This document shows, one piece after another, positions 37,201-45,532 of a DNA stretch of 64,000 nucleotides. Under the pieces are notes generated by a model, which worked only from the letters and a program-made list of their open reading frames with translations, did not search any database and was not told the DNA's origin. The first letter of the stretch is position 1. Each line of letters begins with the position of its first letter. This DNA is from Stieleria mannarensis (GTDB taxonomy: Bacteria; Planctomycetota; Planctomycetia; Pirellulales; Pirellulaceae), in assembly GCF_014154935.1 (NCBI RefSeq), contig NZ_JACEHH010000002.1, forward strand, positions 1-64,000, written 5' to 3'. A program made the position numbers and the translations under genes.

Positions 37201-40200
37201 GTTGCGGTCTCCGATGGTCGCGGTGGCATGGACGCACAATCGTTTCAAATTCAGCTTGCCGAGCCTGGAACCGCGTCCATTGCCGGAAACGTGACGTCGG
37301 AACCCTACGCGTTTACGGGAATCACCATCGGAGATGTAGACGGGTTTGGTTTCGATGATCCGTCAGCACTTCTGTCCGCACAGAACACTCCGGTCGATAT
37401 CGATGGAAACGGACTGCTACAAGATGGCGAATTTTTGCCGGACTTGAACGGCAACCTTGACGTGGCAACCGGTTCCGGAGACGAATTTGACAATCGTGAT
37501 CTCGCAGAACTCAGCGGAGCATCCATCGGCGGATTCGGGTTCGTCGATCGAGGGTCCAGCGGTTCTCAGTGGACCGATATCGCACTCTCGACAAGCGATC
37601 AGGGGACCAACTTCCCCGATCCCAGCGGGCCCGAGATTCCGAACGAGCCGAACTTTGAGTTTCGTTTCGAGGTCCCCAAAGATAGTGTTGCTGAAGGAAC
37701 GGAGCTATTCGTCAATGTCGTGTTCGGCGATTATGACGTTGTCCCCGCGAGCATCGAAGTGATCGCCAATGACGGTTCGGGCGCTGCGGGGGAAACGATC
37801 AGCATCCCGCTTTCGATTCAGCCGGCAAACGAAAATGGATTGATTCAATCAACCTCCGCGAGTCTCAACTTCGATCAAGTTTTCAATGATCTCGGAACGG
37901 CGTGGAACGGCTATTTGGATGTGCGGTTTGTCGCCTCTCAGGAACCCTACACGGCGTTCGACTACGTTGAACTAGGGCTTGAATCGATCACCCAGCAGCC
38001 GGATCCCTCCGAAGTGAGTTTGCCGGGGTGGATTGTTTTTATCGACTCCAATGACAACATGGTGCTCGATCCAGGAGAACGATTTACTGAGACAGATTCG
38101 GAAGGCCATTTTGAGTTTCAGAACTTGGCTGGTGGAGATTACAGCGTTCGGCAAGTCGTCCAGCAGGGCTGGAGTCCCAGTTTCCCGGTCGATAACGGCT
38201 ATACGATTCGCTTGAATCCTGGCCAATCGGCGACGAACGTCAGTTTTGTCAATTCGGACGTGAGCGGAGGCGAAAATCAACGGCCGGTCATCACCGGTTC
38301 CGCGATGACCGAGACGACACTCGGCGACCTGTATCGGTATGACGTCGTCGCTACCGATCATGAAAACGATGGCTTGGAATTCCGGTTGCCCCTTGCCCCC
38401 GACGGGATGACGATTCACCCGGACCTCGGTTCAATCGCTTGGCTGCCGACCGAAGATCAACTCGGTGGCCACAACGTCGTGATGCAAGTCAGTGACGGGC
38501 GCGGCGGATTGGCCGTCCAGTCGTTCCAGGTCGTCGTCACCGCGCCGAACGTCGCCCCGACCATCACGTCTGCTCCCGCCGTGATGGCAATCGCCGGAAA
38601 TTCGTTCACCCATCGGTTGCGAGCCCAAGATGCCGACGGCGATCAGGTGACGTGGCGGCTAAGTGACACCGCGCCGGACGGGATCACCATCTCACGCGTG
38701 GAATTGATGAACTCCGATGACCAGCTGGTCGACGCCTATCACGAACTCGTCTGGGATGTTCCCGAATCCTCGGCCGGATCCGAGGTGAGTTTCTCGATCA
38801 TCGCCGAAGACGGTCGTGGCGGTTCGGACTCGCAAGATTGGACGTTGGACATCGCGGACGCATCCGCCGTCAACCGCATTCCGGTCATCCATTCATCGCC
38901 TCGCCCGACTGCACGGTTTGGACTCGATTGGACCTATGACCTCCAAGCCTCCGACCCCGACGGCGACACACTGACCTATCAATTGATCGATCCGCCCACC
39001 GGCATGCAGATCACCGACGGAGGAATCCTCCGCTGGACGCCTTCGCCGACTGCTGCGTCCAGCAACGCGATCGAAATCCAGGTCAGTGACGGTCGCGGTG
39101 GTGTGGCGACGCAGTCGTTTGACCTCAGCGTCGCATCGGTCGACATCAACCAACTGCCGGAAATTATTTCCGTCCCGCCGACCCACTGGGTCAGCGGCCG
39201 CGACTATCGATACGATGCCGTCGCACGTGATCCCGATGGAGACCCGGTCAGCTGGGAATTGACGGTCGCACCGCGCGGCATGTCGATCGATCCGTATACG
39301 GGTGTCGTCCGCTGGACTCCCGATGAATCGCAGATCGGCAGCCATTTCGTTGAGGTCACCGCGACCGATGTGCTGGTCGGTCAGGCGACGCAACGATTCG
39401 GCATCGACGTCGGGTGCAACAACGTCGCCCCAGCGATCGTCTCGATCCCGCCGACGGTCGGTTACAGTGACCGCGTGTACTTGTACGCGGTCCGCGGCGA
39501 TGATTTGGAGAATGACCCGCTAACGTGGAAATTGCTGGAAGCTCCTGACGGGATGGAGATCAACGAAACGACCGGCCTGATTCGCTGGACGCCGACGGCC
39601 GCCCAAGTCGACTCGCACGACGTCTTGGTCGAAGTCAGCGATGGACTGGATACCGGAACGCAAGCGTACACGATCGTCGTCAAGTCCTCCGACGAACTGC
39701 TCGTCCCCGGCGACCCGAGCAAGGGAACGGTGGGCAACCGTGCGCCGATCATCACATCAACGCCCATTTTTGCCGCCGAAGCCGGGACGCTGTACACGTA
39801 TCAGGTCCGCGGGGTTGATCCCGATGGCGACGCGGTGACGTTCTCGATCGCAGGCGATCTACCGGCGACGCTGACGATCGACGACGCGGGGTTGATCACT
39901 TGGACACCGGCCGAACAGGATCCGAGTCCGACGGTGATCGTGACTGCGACCGACGACCATGGTGCAACTTCGACACAAACCTATCTGTTGTCCGTCGCGG
40001 TCAACAGCGCGCCCCAGATCAATTCGACGCCGATCGACAGCGTCGTGCGCGGGGCGACGTACCGCTACACCGTTCGCGCCAGCGATCCCGAAGGCGACCC
40101 GTTGACGTACCGATTGAACGATGATGCCCCCGATGGGATGACAATCGATCGATTCGGACGGATCATCTGGCAGACCGATGGTTTTTCCGAAGACGCCGCC

Positions 40201-43200
40201 GACGTGACGGTGACCGTTGCGGACAACCGTGGGCAATCGGCAAGCGACACGTGGCAGATCACGTTGCTGGACGACACAATCCCGCCGCAGGTTTCCTTCA
40301 CCATTATTTCCGGCGATCGGACCTTCCAAGGCGACGGCCAGGTGGACCAGGGATCCAGTTACACGGTCAGAGTGTTGGCGTCGGACAACGTCGGGGTGGT
40401 GGACGTCGGCTTGATCGTCGACGGCGCGATGGTGACGCTGGACGACACCGGTGCGGTCGTCTTGACCGGCCAGACCGCCGGCGCGGTCGCGTTGGAAGCG
40501 TTCGCGAGCGACACGGCGGGACTGCGCGGCGAAAGCGACGGGACGGTCACGATCGTCGATCCGTCGCGGCCGAACCAGCCCGTTGATCCAAACAATCCGA
40601 ACGATCCGGGAACGGTGATCCCCCCCGACCTGCCGCCGCATCCCGGATTCGATCCCACCGACAATCAACCGCCGGAAGTCGTCATCACGTCGCCGGAGGT
40701 CGGTGAGAACGTGATGGGATTGGTGACGATCGAAGGCACGGTCGACGACCCGGAAGACAACCTGTGGTATTACCGCGTGTTTTATGCGCGAGCCGACAAG
40801 GTTTCCTTGACCGGGATCAACCTGTCCGATCCCGATTGGGTGATGATCAACGAGGGGACCGAGGAAGTCCATGCCGGCCAGTTGGCGGTGTTCGATAGTT
40901 CGGCGGTTTCCAAGGACGGTTACGCGATCGTCGTGGCGGCTTATGACGTCAACGGTCGAGGCTACGTGCAGCCGACGTTGGTCAACGTCGAAGGCAACTT
41001 GCAACTGGGGAATTTCCGTCTGGAGTTCACCGACCTGAGCATCCCGTTGGTCGGAATCCCGATCAACGTCACACGAGTCTACGACACGCTCAATGCGGGC
41101 GACGAAGGCGACTTCGGCTACGGCTGGAGTCTGGGCGTGCAGGATGCACGGATCTTCGAAGCGGGGGCCGTTGGTACAGGGGGCGCACTCAGTTTCGGCA
41201 ACGACAAATTTGTCGCTGGAAAGACGAAGGTGTACTTGACGAATCCCGACGGCCAGCGGGTCGGATTCACCTATGACGTCACCGACATCCGCGGCAGCTT
41301 TTTCGGATCGACCGGCCGTCCGGTCTTCACGCCCGACCCCGGCGTCTATGACACGCTCACCATCGACCAGAAAACCGTCGCCGTCGGCGGCATCGTCGGT
41401 GCGTTGGCCGGCGGGATCAACCCCGACACCTACACGCTGACGACCAAAGAAGGCCTCAAATACCGCTACAACCAATTCGACGGTCTGCAAACCATCACCG
41501 ACCTCAACGGCAACACCGTCACCTTCAGCGATGATGGAATTTCGCACTCCAGCGGTGCCTCGGTCAAGTTCGTTCGTGACGCGAAAGGCCGGATCACTGA
41601 AGTGGTGCAGCCGTCGGGCGACAAGGTGGTTTACCAATACGATGTCGGCGGAGATCTGCGCAGTTTGACTGATTTGGCCGGGCTGACGACTTCCTACACG
41701 TATCGCGACCATCCTGCGCATTACTTGGACCAGGGATTCGATCCCCAAGGTGATGCGGTCCTAACAGTGGTTTACGAACAACATCCTGATTCACGGCAAT
41801 GGGAGTTTAAAGGTGTTGTTGACGCAACCGGAAATCGCATCGACGATCGGGATGTCGACGTCGCGTCGAATTCGGCGTTGGTTCGTGATGCCAATGGGAA
41901 TCCAACGAAACTGACCTACGATGATCGAGGCAACGTGGTCGAGGAAAAGGATCCGCTGGGAGCGGTGACGTATCGCGAGTACGGGGACCCGCACAACCCC
42001 GATCTGGAAACCCGTATCATTGACCGGCTGGGATTTGTCTCCGAACGTGAGTATGACAATCGCGGTAACATCCTTCGTGTGATCGAGTTGGGCACCGAAT
42101 CTGAACCGTTCGCCGAGCCGGTTTTGACAACGTTCACCTATGACAGCGGCAACCGAGTCAACTCTGTTCAGGATGCGTCCGGTGCCACAACCGCCTTTAG
42201 CTATGACGCGCGCGGGAATCTGATGCGAATCGTCAATGCCGAAGGAAATTCATCGGCGTTCACCTACGATGGCCGGGGACGCAGGACGACATTCACCGAC
42301 TTCAACGGCAATACGACGACCTTCGATTATACCGCTGCGTGTCCCTGTGGTTCACCGTCACGGATAACCTACGCGGATGGGAGCTACGAGACCTTCCGGT
42401 ACAACCGATTCGGTCTAGTCACTCGCGAGGCTTCTTACGAGGCTGATGGGACGCTCGTTGAACAGATGGAAACCAAATACGATTCGGCAGGACGCGTTAC
42501 CGAAGAGACAACGGGAGTGGCGGGGGATCCGAATCATCCGCCCACCATCGTACGCAAGTTTTACGACGATCAACTTCTGGACTGGGAAATCATTGTCAGT
42601 CCAGAGTCCATTGACGCCAACGGCAACCTGACCGAATCGCCCGCCACGCCGATTGATGATCGATTCAGCCGAATCACCGATTACGGCTACGACCAAAACG
42701 ATCGGTTGATCCGCCAGACGGATGCCGAAGGTGGTGTCGTGCAGTACCGCTATGACGCCCAAGGTAATCGTGTGCTGCTGCAGGATCCCGTCGGCAACAT
42801 CACGACATGGGTTTATGATGAATTGAACCGCGTGGTGGAAGAGCGTGATCCGTTCTATTGGGTGGATCTGGTCGGCGCGGATGCCAGTTTGCAATCGCTA
42901 TCCAACGATGAGTTGCTGGAACAAATCGCTCCGGTGGATCCGGTCTCACCTGCGAATCCATCCGATCCGCGCGATCCTCTCTACGACGACCCGAGCGGTG
43001 CGGATTGCCACACCAACACGGCCGCCGATCATGTTCGGTTGACCTGCTATGACGCCGAAGGCAATCAGAGCAAGACGATCGATCGCAATGCCCGACGGCG
43101 TGAGTTCGAATACGACCACGCAGGCCGACTGGTAGAAGAGCGTTGGTACAACGCCCCCGACCATGCGACCGATCCGAACGCGTCGGTGGAAACGATCCAG

Positions 43201-44832
43201 TTCACTTATGACGTGCTCGGCAACATGCTGACGGCGAGTGATTCGAACAGTCGTTACCTGCACACCTATGACGAATTGAACCGGCTGACTTCGGTCGACA
43301 ACAACCCGATAGGTGATCGGGATGTCCCGCGGGTGATTTTGAACTACGAGTATGATGCGCAGGGGAACCTCACCAAGACGTACGACGATGCCGGTGTCAC
43401 CGTCAAATCCGAATACGATTCACGAAACCGTCTGTGGATCAGGGAATGGTACGACGCCGATGTTCCCGTGGGTGAAACACCAGACGTCGACCCGGCACGC
43501 GTGGATTTCTTTTACAACGCCGCCGGCCGAGAGAAAGAAGTCCGCCGTTACTCGGACCTGGATGCCAACACGCTGATCGGCCGAACCGAGCGGACCTACG
43601 ACACCGCCGGCCGATCGGATGAGCTGATCCACCGCAACGCCGTCGACGAACTCCTGGCCGGATACGATTACGACTACGATTTTGGAGGGCTGCTAACCGC
43701 CGAAGAACGCACGCACCAAGATCCGCAGTACGCCCAAAGCATCACGTACGGCTATGACCTGACCGGTCAACTCACCGACGCCATCTTCAGCGGCCAAGCC
43801 GACGAACACTACACCTACGACGCCAACGGCAATCGCCTGACGTCACGTGTCGGAGAGCCCGGTAATTACGTCGAACAAACCTACAGCCCCGCCGGACCGG
43901 CAAACCAACTGCGAAGCGACGGAGTCTACGAGTACTTCTATGACGGCGAAGGCAACCAGATCAAGCGAGTCCACCGAACGACCGGTGAAACACGCACCTT
44001 CCACTACGATCACCACAATCGCCTCGTTCGAGTCGACGATTGGAGCAGCGATCCGGGTGAACTCCAGAATCCCACCTCGGGAGCCATCCTGACCCAAAGC
44101 GTCCGCTACACCTACGATGTCCACGGACGCAAAATTGCGGATCACGCCGATGGGGATGGAGAAAACGCCGGAGTTGCTGAGCAGACCTTTTTCGTGCTCA
44201 GCGATAGTAATGTTTGGACTGACCTCCGGCAAACGGGAGAGAGGATCGGCACCTATCTGTTCCGAGACGAAATGGATCAAAACCTGGCGCGATATAGATC
44301 TGGGGAAGGCACGTCCTGGTACCTTGCCGATCACCTGCGTTCGATCCGAGACATCAATGGAGCGGGAATTGGTTCACAGAACCGCAGCGAATTCGGTGTT
44401 TTTGGATCGCTCCTCACTCGCACAAATCCTGACATCGCCGACCGGTACAACTTCACGGGGCGAGAATTGGACTTCTCAACAAACGATTACTTCTTCAGAG
44501 CCCGATTCATGTCGCCGTTGACTGGAAGGTTCCTGCAACAAGATCCCCTTGGGATCGATTCGGAGGATGTGAACTTTTATCGATACGCGCTAAACGCTCC
44601 GACATTCGCGACTGATGCAACGGGGTTGACGACGATCATCGAATACAAGATTACACTCGGGAATCGCACGTTTGGAATCGCACTTCACGGTGGCCATCAC
44701 TACTGGACCGTTCTTGGACGTCAACTCTGGTGTATCCACTTGCAGTTTCTGTTTCATACTCACGGCGTGGGCGCGGCGCGGATTCAGATTCCACTTCCCT
44801 GGTGCCGTGGCACACGATTCCCTAGGTTCTAG
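31258..44832 (+). CDS. Giant exported dockerin / VWA / Ig-like / RHS-repeat protein
   Basis: A 4524-residue multidomain surface protein. Residues 1-32 are basic and carry LEARMLLASD, a LEPR-xLL-type motif. Dockerin type I calcium loops follow (DVNNDGQVSSMDALRVIN and DTSGDGKLTTVDALRVIN, about 38-98). Then come a DUF4114-like domain (about 117-274), an NHL/SMP-30-like propeller (535-898), a second DUF4114-like domain (1306-1483), a VWA domain with the MIDAS motif DESGS (about 1630-1868), an SdrD-B-like calcium domain (2251-2336), and about ten putative-Ig/cadherin-like repeats (around 1217, 1491, 1926, and seven from 2341 to 3005). YD/RHS repeats fill about 3400-4400, ending in the core motif SPLTGRFLQQDPLG and a variable tip of about 67 residues. 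RHS proteins form a cocoon around a cleaved C-terminal toxin. No nuclease or other toxin motif is recognisable in this tip. Confidence 0.93.
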   Translation: MKSSRTRRKSNRNRHSLMEKLEARMLLASDWQNPARPLDVNNDGQVSSMDALRVINKIATSDGAGSLGSRSNRLQSFYDTSGDGKLTTVDALRVINGLGQSGDGSIAHLGPEAEGDVAPAGFTSVMLMTLPGDDDQRVDLSAHFEFVREEFNELGFFIADDASGTVSGLPPEHADYPQAVFASAHRGVAYSKFRAEPFSESNTFPAGRHLGVYVLQPADDLGDSDQHLRLLTESSAIDVSSPQIGWEMHASHLPGMMVGNRGFDDVIIDVQTQAPYDSCTLFVDDLTGWRTSQSGGSDTGRGSVVADECTAVLSEGDSFVTTLETTFVVPAGASELSFTYSDLEFDRADTQFINDAFEVALVDRFGNPLVAPYTATRDAFYNVTEELGAVAGSGVSTEPVDGGTKVTVDLSGVIAGETASLIFRLANDDTDTTTTVRIIDYVIPGYTGDPVDVPPDSASVAEFESQRSRTAPAPLAIVDTTVSADAQKPPLVSTPIDYPKTFVYTTADDFQAGELFNLHADQAAGSIQLNASGGIEILPIIWISNSGDGTVSKFNTETGEELGRYRTGANSATNPSRIAVTGDGAAWVANRGDNTSIPYNAVKILHDGFIDRNGNGVVDTSFDANGDGRISGDEMLPWDANGDGQPDDERIAMTIHAGRNRSNPDQWNYGGGARGIAIDGNGKLWVGLLNRNQYEVFDEATGAFEKIVAVSGSPYGSVIDSNGILYSTTANSRQLDRIDTHTQSYLGSIDIGQTMYGITLDENGVVWTSGWQGSYLTRYDPATGEIDHYNSATGESSGGGVAVDHNGDVWAAHYDGTYLFKWEFADDRRTLLQAKTVETGANGLKGAAVDADGFFWTTSLGSNTAIKVDPDTDQVALSVPTGNSPYNYSDSTGSVRANLLREGTWTETIDSGRSGTVWTTTRAIADTPEGSALTIRVRASDDPGSIESLPWTTTESLATLQDVRGQFLEVQLTLQSSDPAVDPSVIEFAVDALAPPDITILTPSADASIEPSTIVLSGIATAATPFLNVDQQFANSIAFVTVNGKPVDALDAGGTFYAHVDVATGLNAYDVEAFDAYGQSRTVTVSITGREPSGIELDRYSDITGSFSGVYGRTSFNEDQRHLYVDLATRNDGVFESEVPLLVGVRNISDPAVSVVDPDGYLDDGTPYFDFSDAVDDGTLEPNEVTASPTIAFGNPLKHQFDYELVFLGKLNEPPVITTIPATEAPYDRTYRYDVDAIDADGDALTYTLTTAPEEMGIDSATGLITWMPSQDDIGQHDVAVRVSDGNGGVATQHYTVTVSQAPPNRPPVITSTPVTIAELGENPGINVDLQENDKFFLLGGVSGQTVSTQFDWTIRQAAFNNEFGVYRIDDAQGTVDGLLPGDPGYGAAALAADNSLVVFRSGLGAGAVSTVDLQTGQLYAAYIIQNGTTQQYRDGNRAAFFSYEQAHGGVDRLRATILSNGKTQFAWEDATDFDFTDVVYTITTDSLQLGLNDPYQYDVQAIDPDLDTLTYALVESPDGMRIDSTNGLIRWNPSADQIGNHDVTVEVSDGNGGVAVQEFVVCVHPDPENHPPTIVSDPNTSYGIAGVNNPASGNISPTQLSVPLEIGGTVQSNISLTLPDSGGDLGTADIVFVVDESGSMAGEQAWLGDIIASLDQSLVGAGLTNNRYGLVGFANTARVRQSGSDRWMSATDFATATNSLSTSRSGAEDGYDGIEYTLNNYSFRDEASRVVILVTDEERTTVNGSVSFNSIADRLENESILFSIVANARMEDSNDALAFGVAADGTAYVSDGGSGFTASDGGQYVRSEPVGRGDVANIRTEYVDLAWGVDGITWDLNFLRSDAAAAEAFTNVFSDVLGESIIRNIPINVVASDPDVGFVNLTGIQTDIATGQTVSFDIQFESGTPSRFDLAFVNANTNEVLGSIPVNLGDVYEYQVVAVDPDNDELTYRLPVAPDGMAVDSAGRITWTPSVDQSGVVDVKVAVSDGRGGMDAQSFQIQLAEPGTASIAGNVTSEPYAFTGITIGDVDGFGFDDPSALLSAQNTPVDIDGNGLLQDGEFLPDLNGNLDVATGSGDEFDNRDLAELSGASIGGFGFVDRGSSGSQWTDIALSTSDQGTNFPDPSGPEIPNEPNFEFRFEVPKDSVAEGTELFVNVVFGDYDVVPASIEVIANDGSGAAGETISIPLSIQPANENGLIQSTSASLNFDQVFNDLGTAWNGYLDVRFVASQEPYTAFDYVELGLESITQQPDPSEVSLPGWIVFIDSNDNMVLDPGERFTETDSEGHFEFQNLAGGDYSVRQVVQQGWSPSFPVDNGYTIRLNPGQSATNVSFVNSDVSGGENQRPVITGSAMTETTLGDLYRYDVVATDHENDGLEFRLPLAPDGMTIHPDLGSIAWLPTEDQLGGHNVVMQVSDGRGGLAVQSFQVVVTAPNVAPTITSAPAVMAIAGNSFTHRLRAQDADGDQVTWRLSDTAPDGITISRVELMNSDDQLVDAYHELVWDVPESSAGSEVSFSIIAEDGRGGSDSQDWTLDIADASAVNRIPVIHSSPRPTARFGLDWTYDLQASDPDGDTLTYQLIDPPTGMQITDGGILRWTPSPTAASSNAIEIQVSDGRGGVATQSFDLSVASVDINQLPEIISVPPTHWVSGRDYRYDAVARDPDGDPVSWELTVAPRGMSIDPYTGVVRWTPDESQIGSHFVEVTATDVLVGQATQRFGIDVGCNNVAPAIVSIPPTVGYSDRVYLYAVRGDDLENDPLTWKLLEAPDGMEINETTGLIRWTPTAAQVDSHDVLVEVSDGLDTGTQAYTIVVKSSDELLVPGDPSKGTVGNRAPIITSTPIFAAEAGTLYTYQVRGVDPDGDAVTFSIAGDLPATLTIDDAGLITWTPAEQDPSPTVIVTATDDHGATSTQTYLLSVAVNSAPQINSTPIDSVVRGATYRYTVRASDPEGDPLTYRLNDDAPDGMTIDRFGRIIWQTDGFSEDAADVTVTVADNRGQSASDTWQITLLDDTIPPQVSFTIISGDRTFQGDGQVDQGSSYTVRVLASDNVGVVDVGLIVDGAMVTLDDTGAVVLTGQTAGAVALEAFASDTAGLRGESDGTVTIVDPSRPNQPVDPNNPNDPGTVIPPDLPPHPGFDPTDNQPPEVVITSPEVGENVMGLVTIEGTVDDPEDNLWYYRVFYARADKVSLTGINLSDPDWVMINEGTEEVHAGQLAVFDSSAVSKDGYAIVVAAYDVNGRGYVQPTLVNVEGNLQLGNFRLEFTDLSIPLVGIPINVTRVYDTLNAGDEGDFGYGWSLGVQDARIFEAGAVGTGGALSFGNDKFVAGKTKVYLTNPDGQRVGFTYDVTDIRGSFFGSTGRPVFTPDPGVYDTLTIDQKTVAVGGIVGALAGGINPDTYTLTTKEGLKYRYNQFDGLQTITDLNGNTVTFSDDGISHSSGASVKFVRDAKGRITEVVQPSGDKVVYQYDVGGDLRSLTDLAGLTTSYTYRDHPAHYLDQGFDPQGDAVLTVVYEQHPDSRQWEFKGVVDATGNRIDDRDVDVASNSALVRDANGNPTKLTYDDRGNVVEEKDPLGAVTYREYGDPHNPDLETRIIDRLGFVSEREYDNRGNILRVIELGTESEPFAEPVLTTFTYDSGNRVNSVQDASGATTAFSYDARGNLMRIVNAEGNSSAFTYDGRGRRTTFTDFNGNTTTFDYTAACPCGSPSRITYADGSYETFRYNRFGLVTREASYEADGTLVEQMETKYDSAGRVTEETTGVAGDPNHPPTIVRKFYDDQLLDWEIIVSPESIDANGNLTESPATPIDDRFSRITDYGYDQNDRLIRQTDAEGGVVQYRYDAQGNRVLLQDPVGNITTWVYDELNRVVEERDPFYWVDLVGADASLQSLSNDELLEQIAPVDPVSPANPSDPRDPLYDDPSGADCHTNTAADHVRLTCYDAEGNQSKTIDRNARRREFEYDHAGRLVEERWYNAPDHATDPNASVETIQFTYDVLGNMLTASDSNSRYLHTYDELNRLTSVDNNPIGDRDVPRVILNYEYDAQGNLTKTYDDAGVTVKSEYDSRNRLWIREWYDADVPVGETPDVDPARVDFFYNAAGREKEVRRYSDLDANTLIGRTERTYDTAGRSDELIHRNAVDELLAGYDYDYDFGGLLTAEERTHQDPQYAQSITYGYDLTGQLTDAIFSGQADEHYTYDANGNRLTSRVGEPGNYVEQTYSPAGPANQLRSDGVYEYFYDGEGNQIKRVHRTTGETRTFHYDHHNRLVRVDDWSSDPGELQNPTSGAILTQSVRYTYDVHGRKIADHADGDGENAGVAEQTFFVLSDSNVWTDLRQTGERIGTYLFRDEMDQNLARYRSGEGTSWYLADHLRSIRDINGAGIGSQNRSEFGVFGSLLTRTNPDIADRYNFTGRELDFSTNDYFFRARFMSPLTGRFLQQDPLGIDSEDVNFYRYALNAPTFATDATGLTTIIEYKITLGNRTFGIALHGGHHYWTVLGRQLWCIHLQFLFHTHGVGAARIQIPLPWCRGTRFPRF
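44624..44832 (+). other. Variable C-terminal tip of the RHS protein
   Basis: After the conserved RHS end (NFYRYALNAPTFATDATGL) the sequence changes to a tip of about 67 residues with no repeats. It contains the His-rich stretch HGGHHYWTVLG and ends IQIPLPWCRGTRFPRF. In polymorphic-toxin RHS proteins this position holds the toxin. The tip is short and matches no toxin family I know, so toxin activity is unproven. Confidence 0.5.
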
Positions 44833-44851
44833 TGCACGAGACACGCTACCG

Positions 44852-45103
44852 ATGGATCCCCTTGAGCACGTTAAACGCAAATATGTTCAAAAGCCATACT
44901 CGTTTTGGATCAATCGAATTGGCCAAGATCCGATCGTTGAGCAAGGACTTGAAAACGGCACTTCTGAGATCGACGTTTCGGCAGTCTGGGAGCGAGAGCC
45001 AGACGGACCAATCCTGGTGCTAATTTCACAGTCCAGTCATAAGCTGTGGAGAATCAACATGCCCACCGTTTCATTTGTCGTTCATCCGCCGGGGACGGCC
45101 TAA
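44852..45103 (+). CDS. Small hypothetical protein, candidate immunity protein
   Basis: An 83-residue ORF that begins 19 bases after the giant gene's stop. It opens MDPLEHVKRKYVQKPYSFW and continues with acidic and hydrophobic strands (EIDVSAVWEREPDGPILVL). I do not recognise a family. Its GC at third codon positions is clearly lower (near half, by eye) than in neighbouring genes, as is often seen for RHS tips and their immunity genes. The position right after an RHS gene is where an immunity gene is expected. The last codon and stop (GCC TAA) run into a 15-bp tandem repeat. It could also be a chance ORF. An upstream start at 44672 would overlap the RHS gene and is less likely. Confidence 0.45.
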   Translation: MDPLEHVKRKYVQKPYSFWINRIGQDPIVEQGLENGTSEIDVSAVWEREPDGPILVLISQSSHKLWRINMPTVSFVVHPPGTA

Positions 45104-45143
45104 AAGGGACGGGCCTAAAAGGGACGGGCCTAAAAGGGACGGG
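45099..45143. repeat. 15-bp tandem repeat, three units
   Basis: Three perfect copies of CCTAAAAGGGACGGG in tandem, beginning at the stop codon of the small ORF. The AAAAGGGACGGGGGTTGATT end resembles sequences found beside REP-associated transposases in other bacteria; that link is from memory and no transposase is present here. Confidence 0.85.
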
Positions 45144-45532
45144 GGTTGATTTGCGGGCTCGGTCAAGTGTTGCGCATGGCCGTTGGCCAATGATCGTCAA
45201 CATGGTCACGAGCTATCCGACTTGCCTCATTTTCCTGCCCCCCATTTTTCTGTCCCTCGCTCCCGGCAAACTTTACCGGTTACGTAAACCATCTCGCTCG
45301 TAGCGATTGTCACACTCAACCGGATCGTGTCGGGGCTGAATTCGGTTGAACCGGTGCGATTGCTACAAGCAGCCCGCCGATACCAGTCTGCAGAGTGGTT
45401 GAGTTGGCTCCGGCGTGTCGCCTGATTGCCGGGCCGAGGGGCGATGACAGCTCAGCGGAAGCGGGGGAAGTGCGAGGGCCGTGGCTTGCCAGCGGGCCTC
45501 GACGTCAACGGTTGGACAGGGAGGTCCTGGTG
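45104..45532. other. Intergenic region
   Basis: This stretch of 429 bp follows the small ORF. Apart from the 15-bp tandem repeat at its left end it holds a GGGAGG ribosome binding site (45520-45525) for the next gene and a C-rich motif CCTGCCCCCCATTTTTCTGT (about 45235-45254) that recalls the ATCATTCTGCCCC motif elsewhere. I see no gene. Confidence 0.55.

Noticed and set aside
39859-41748. A 629-residue open frame on the minus strand
   Set aside because: It is antisense to the Ig/RHS part of the giant gene, whose repeats and domains are clear. The antisense product is Arg-, Asp- and Val-rich without motifs.
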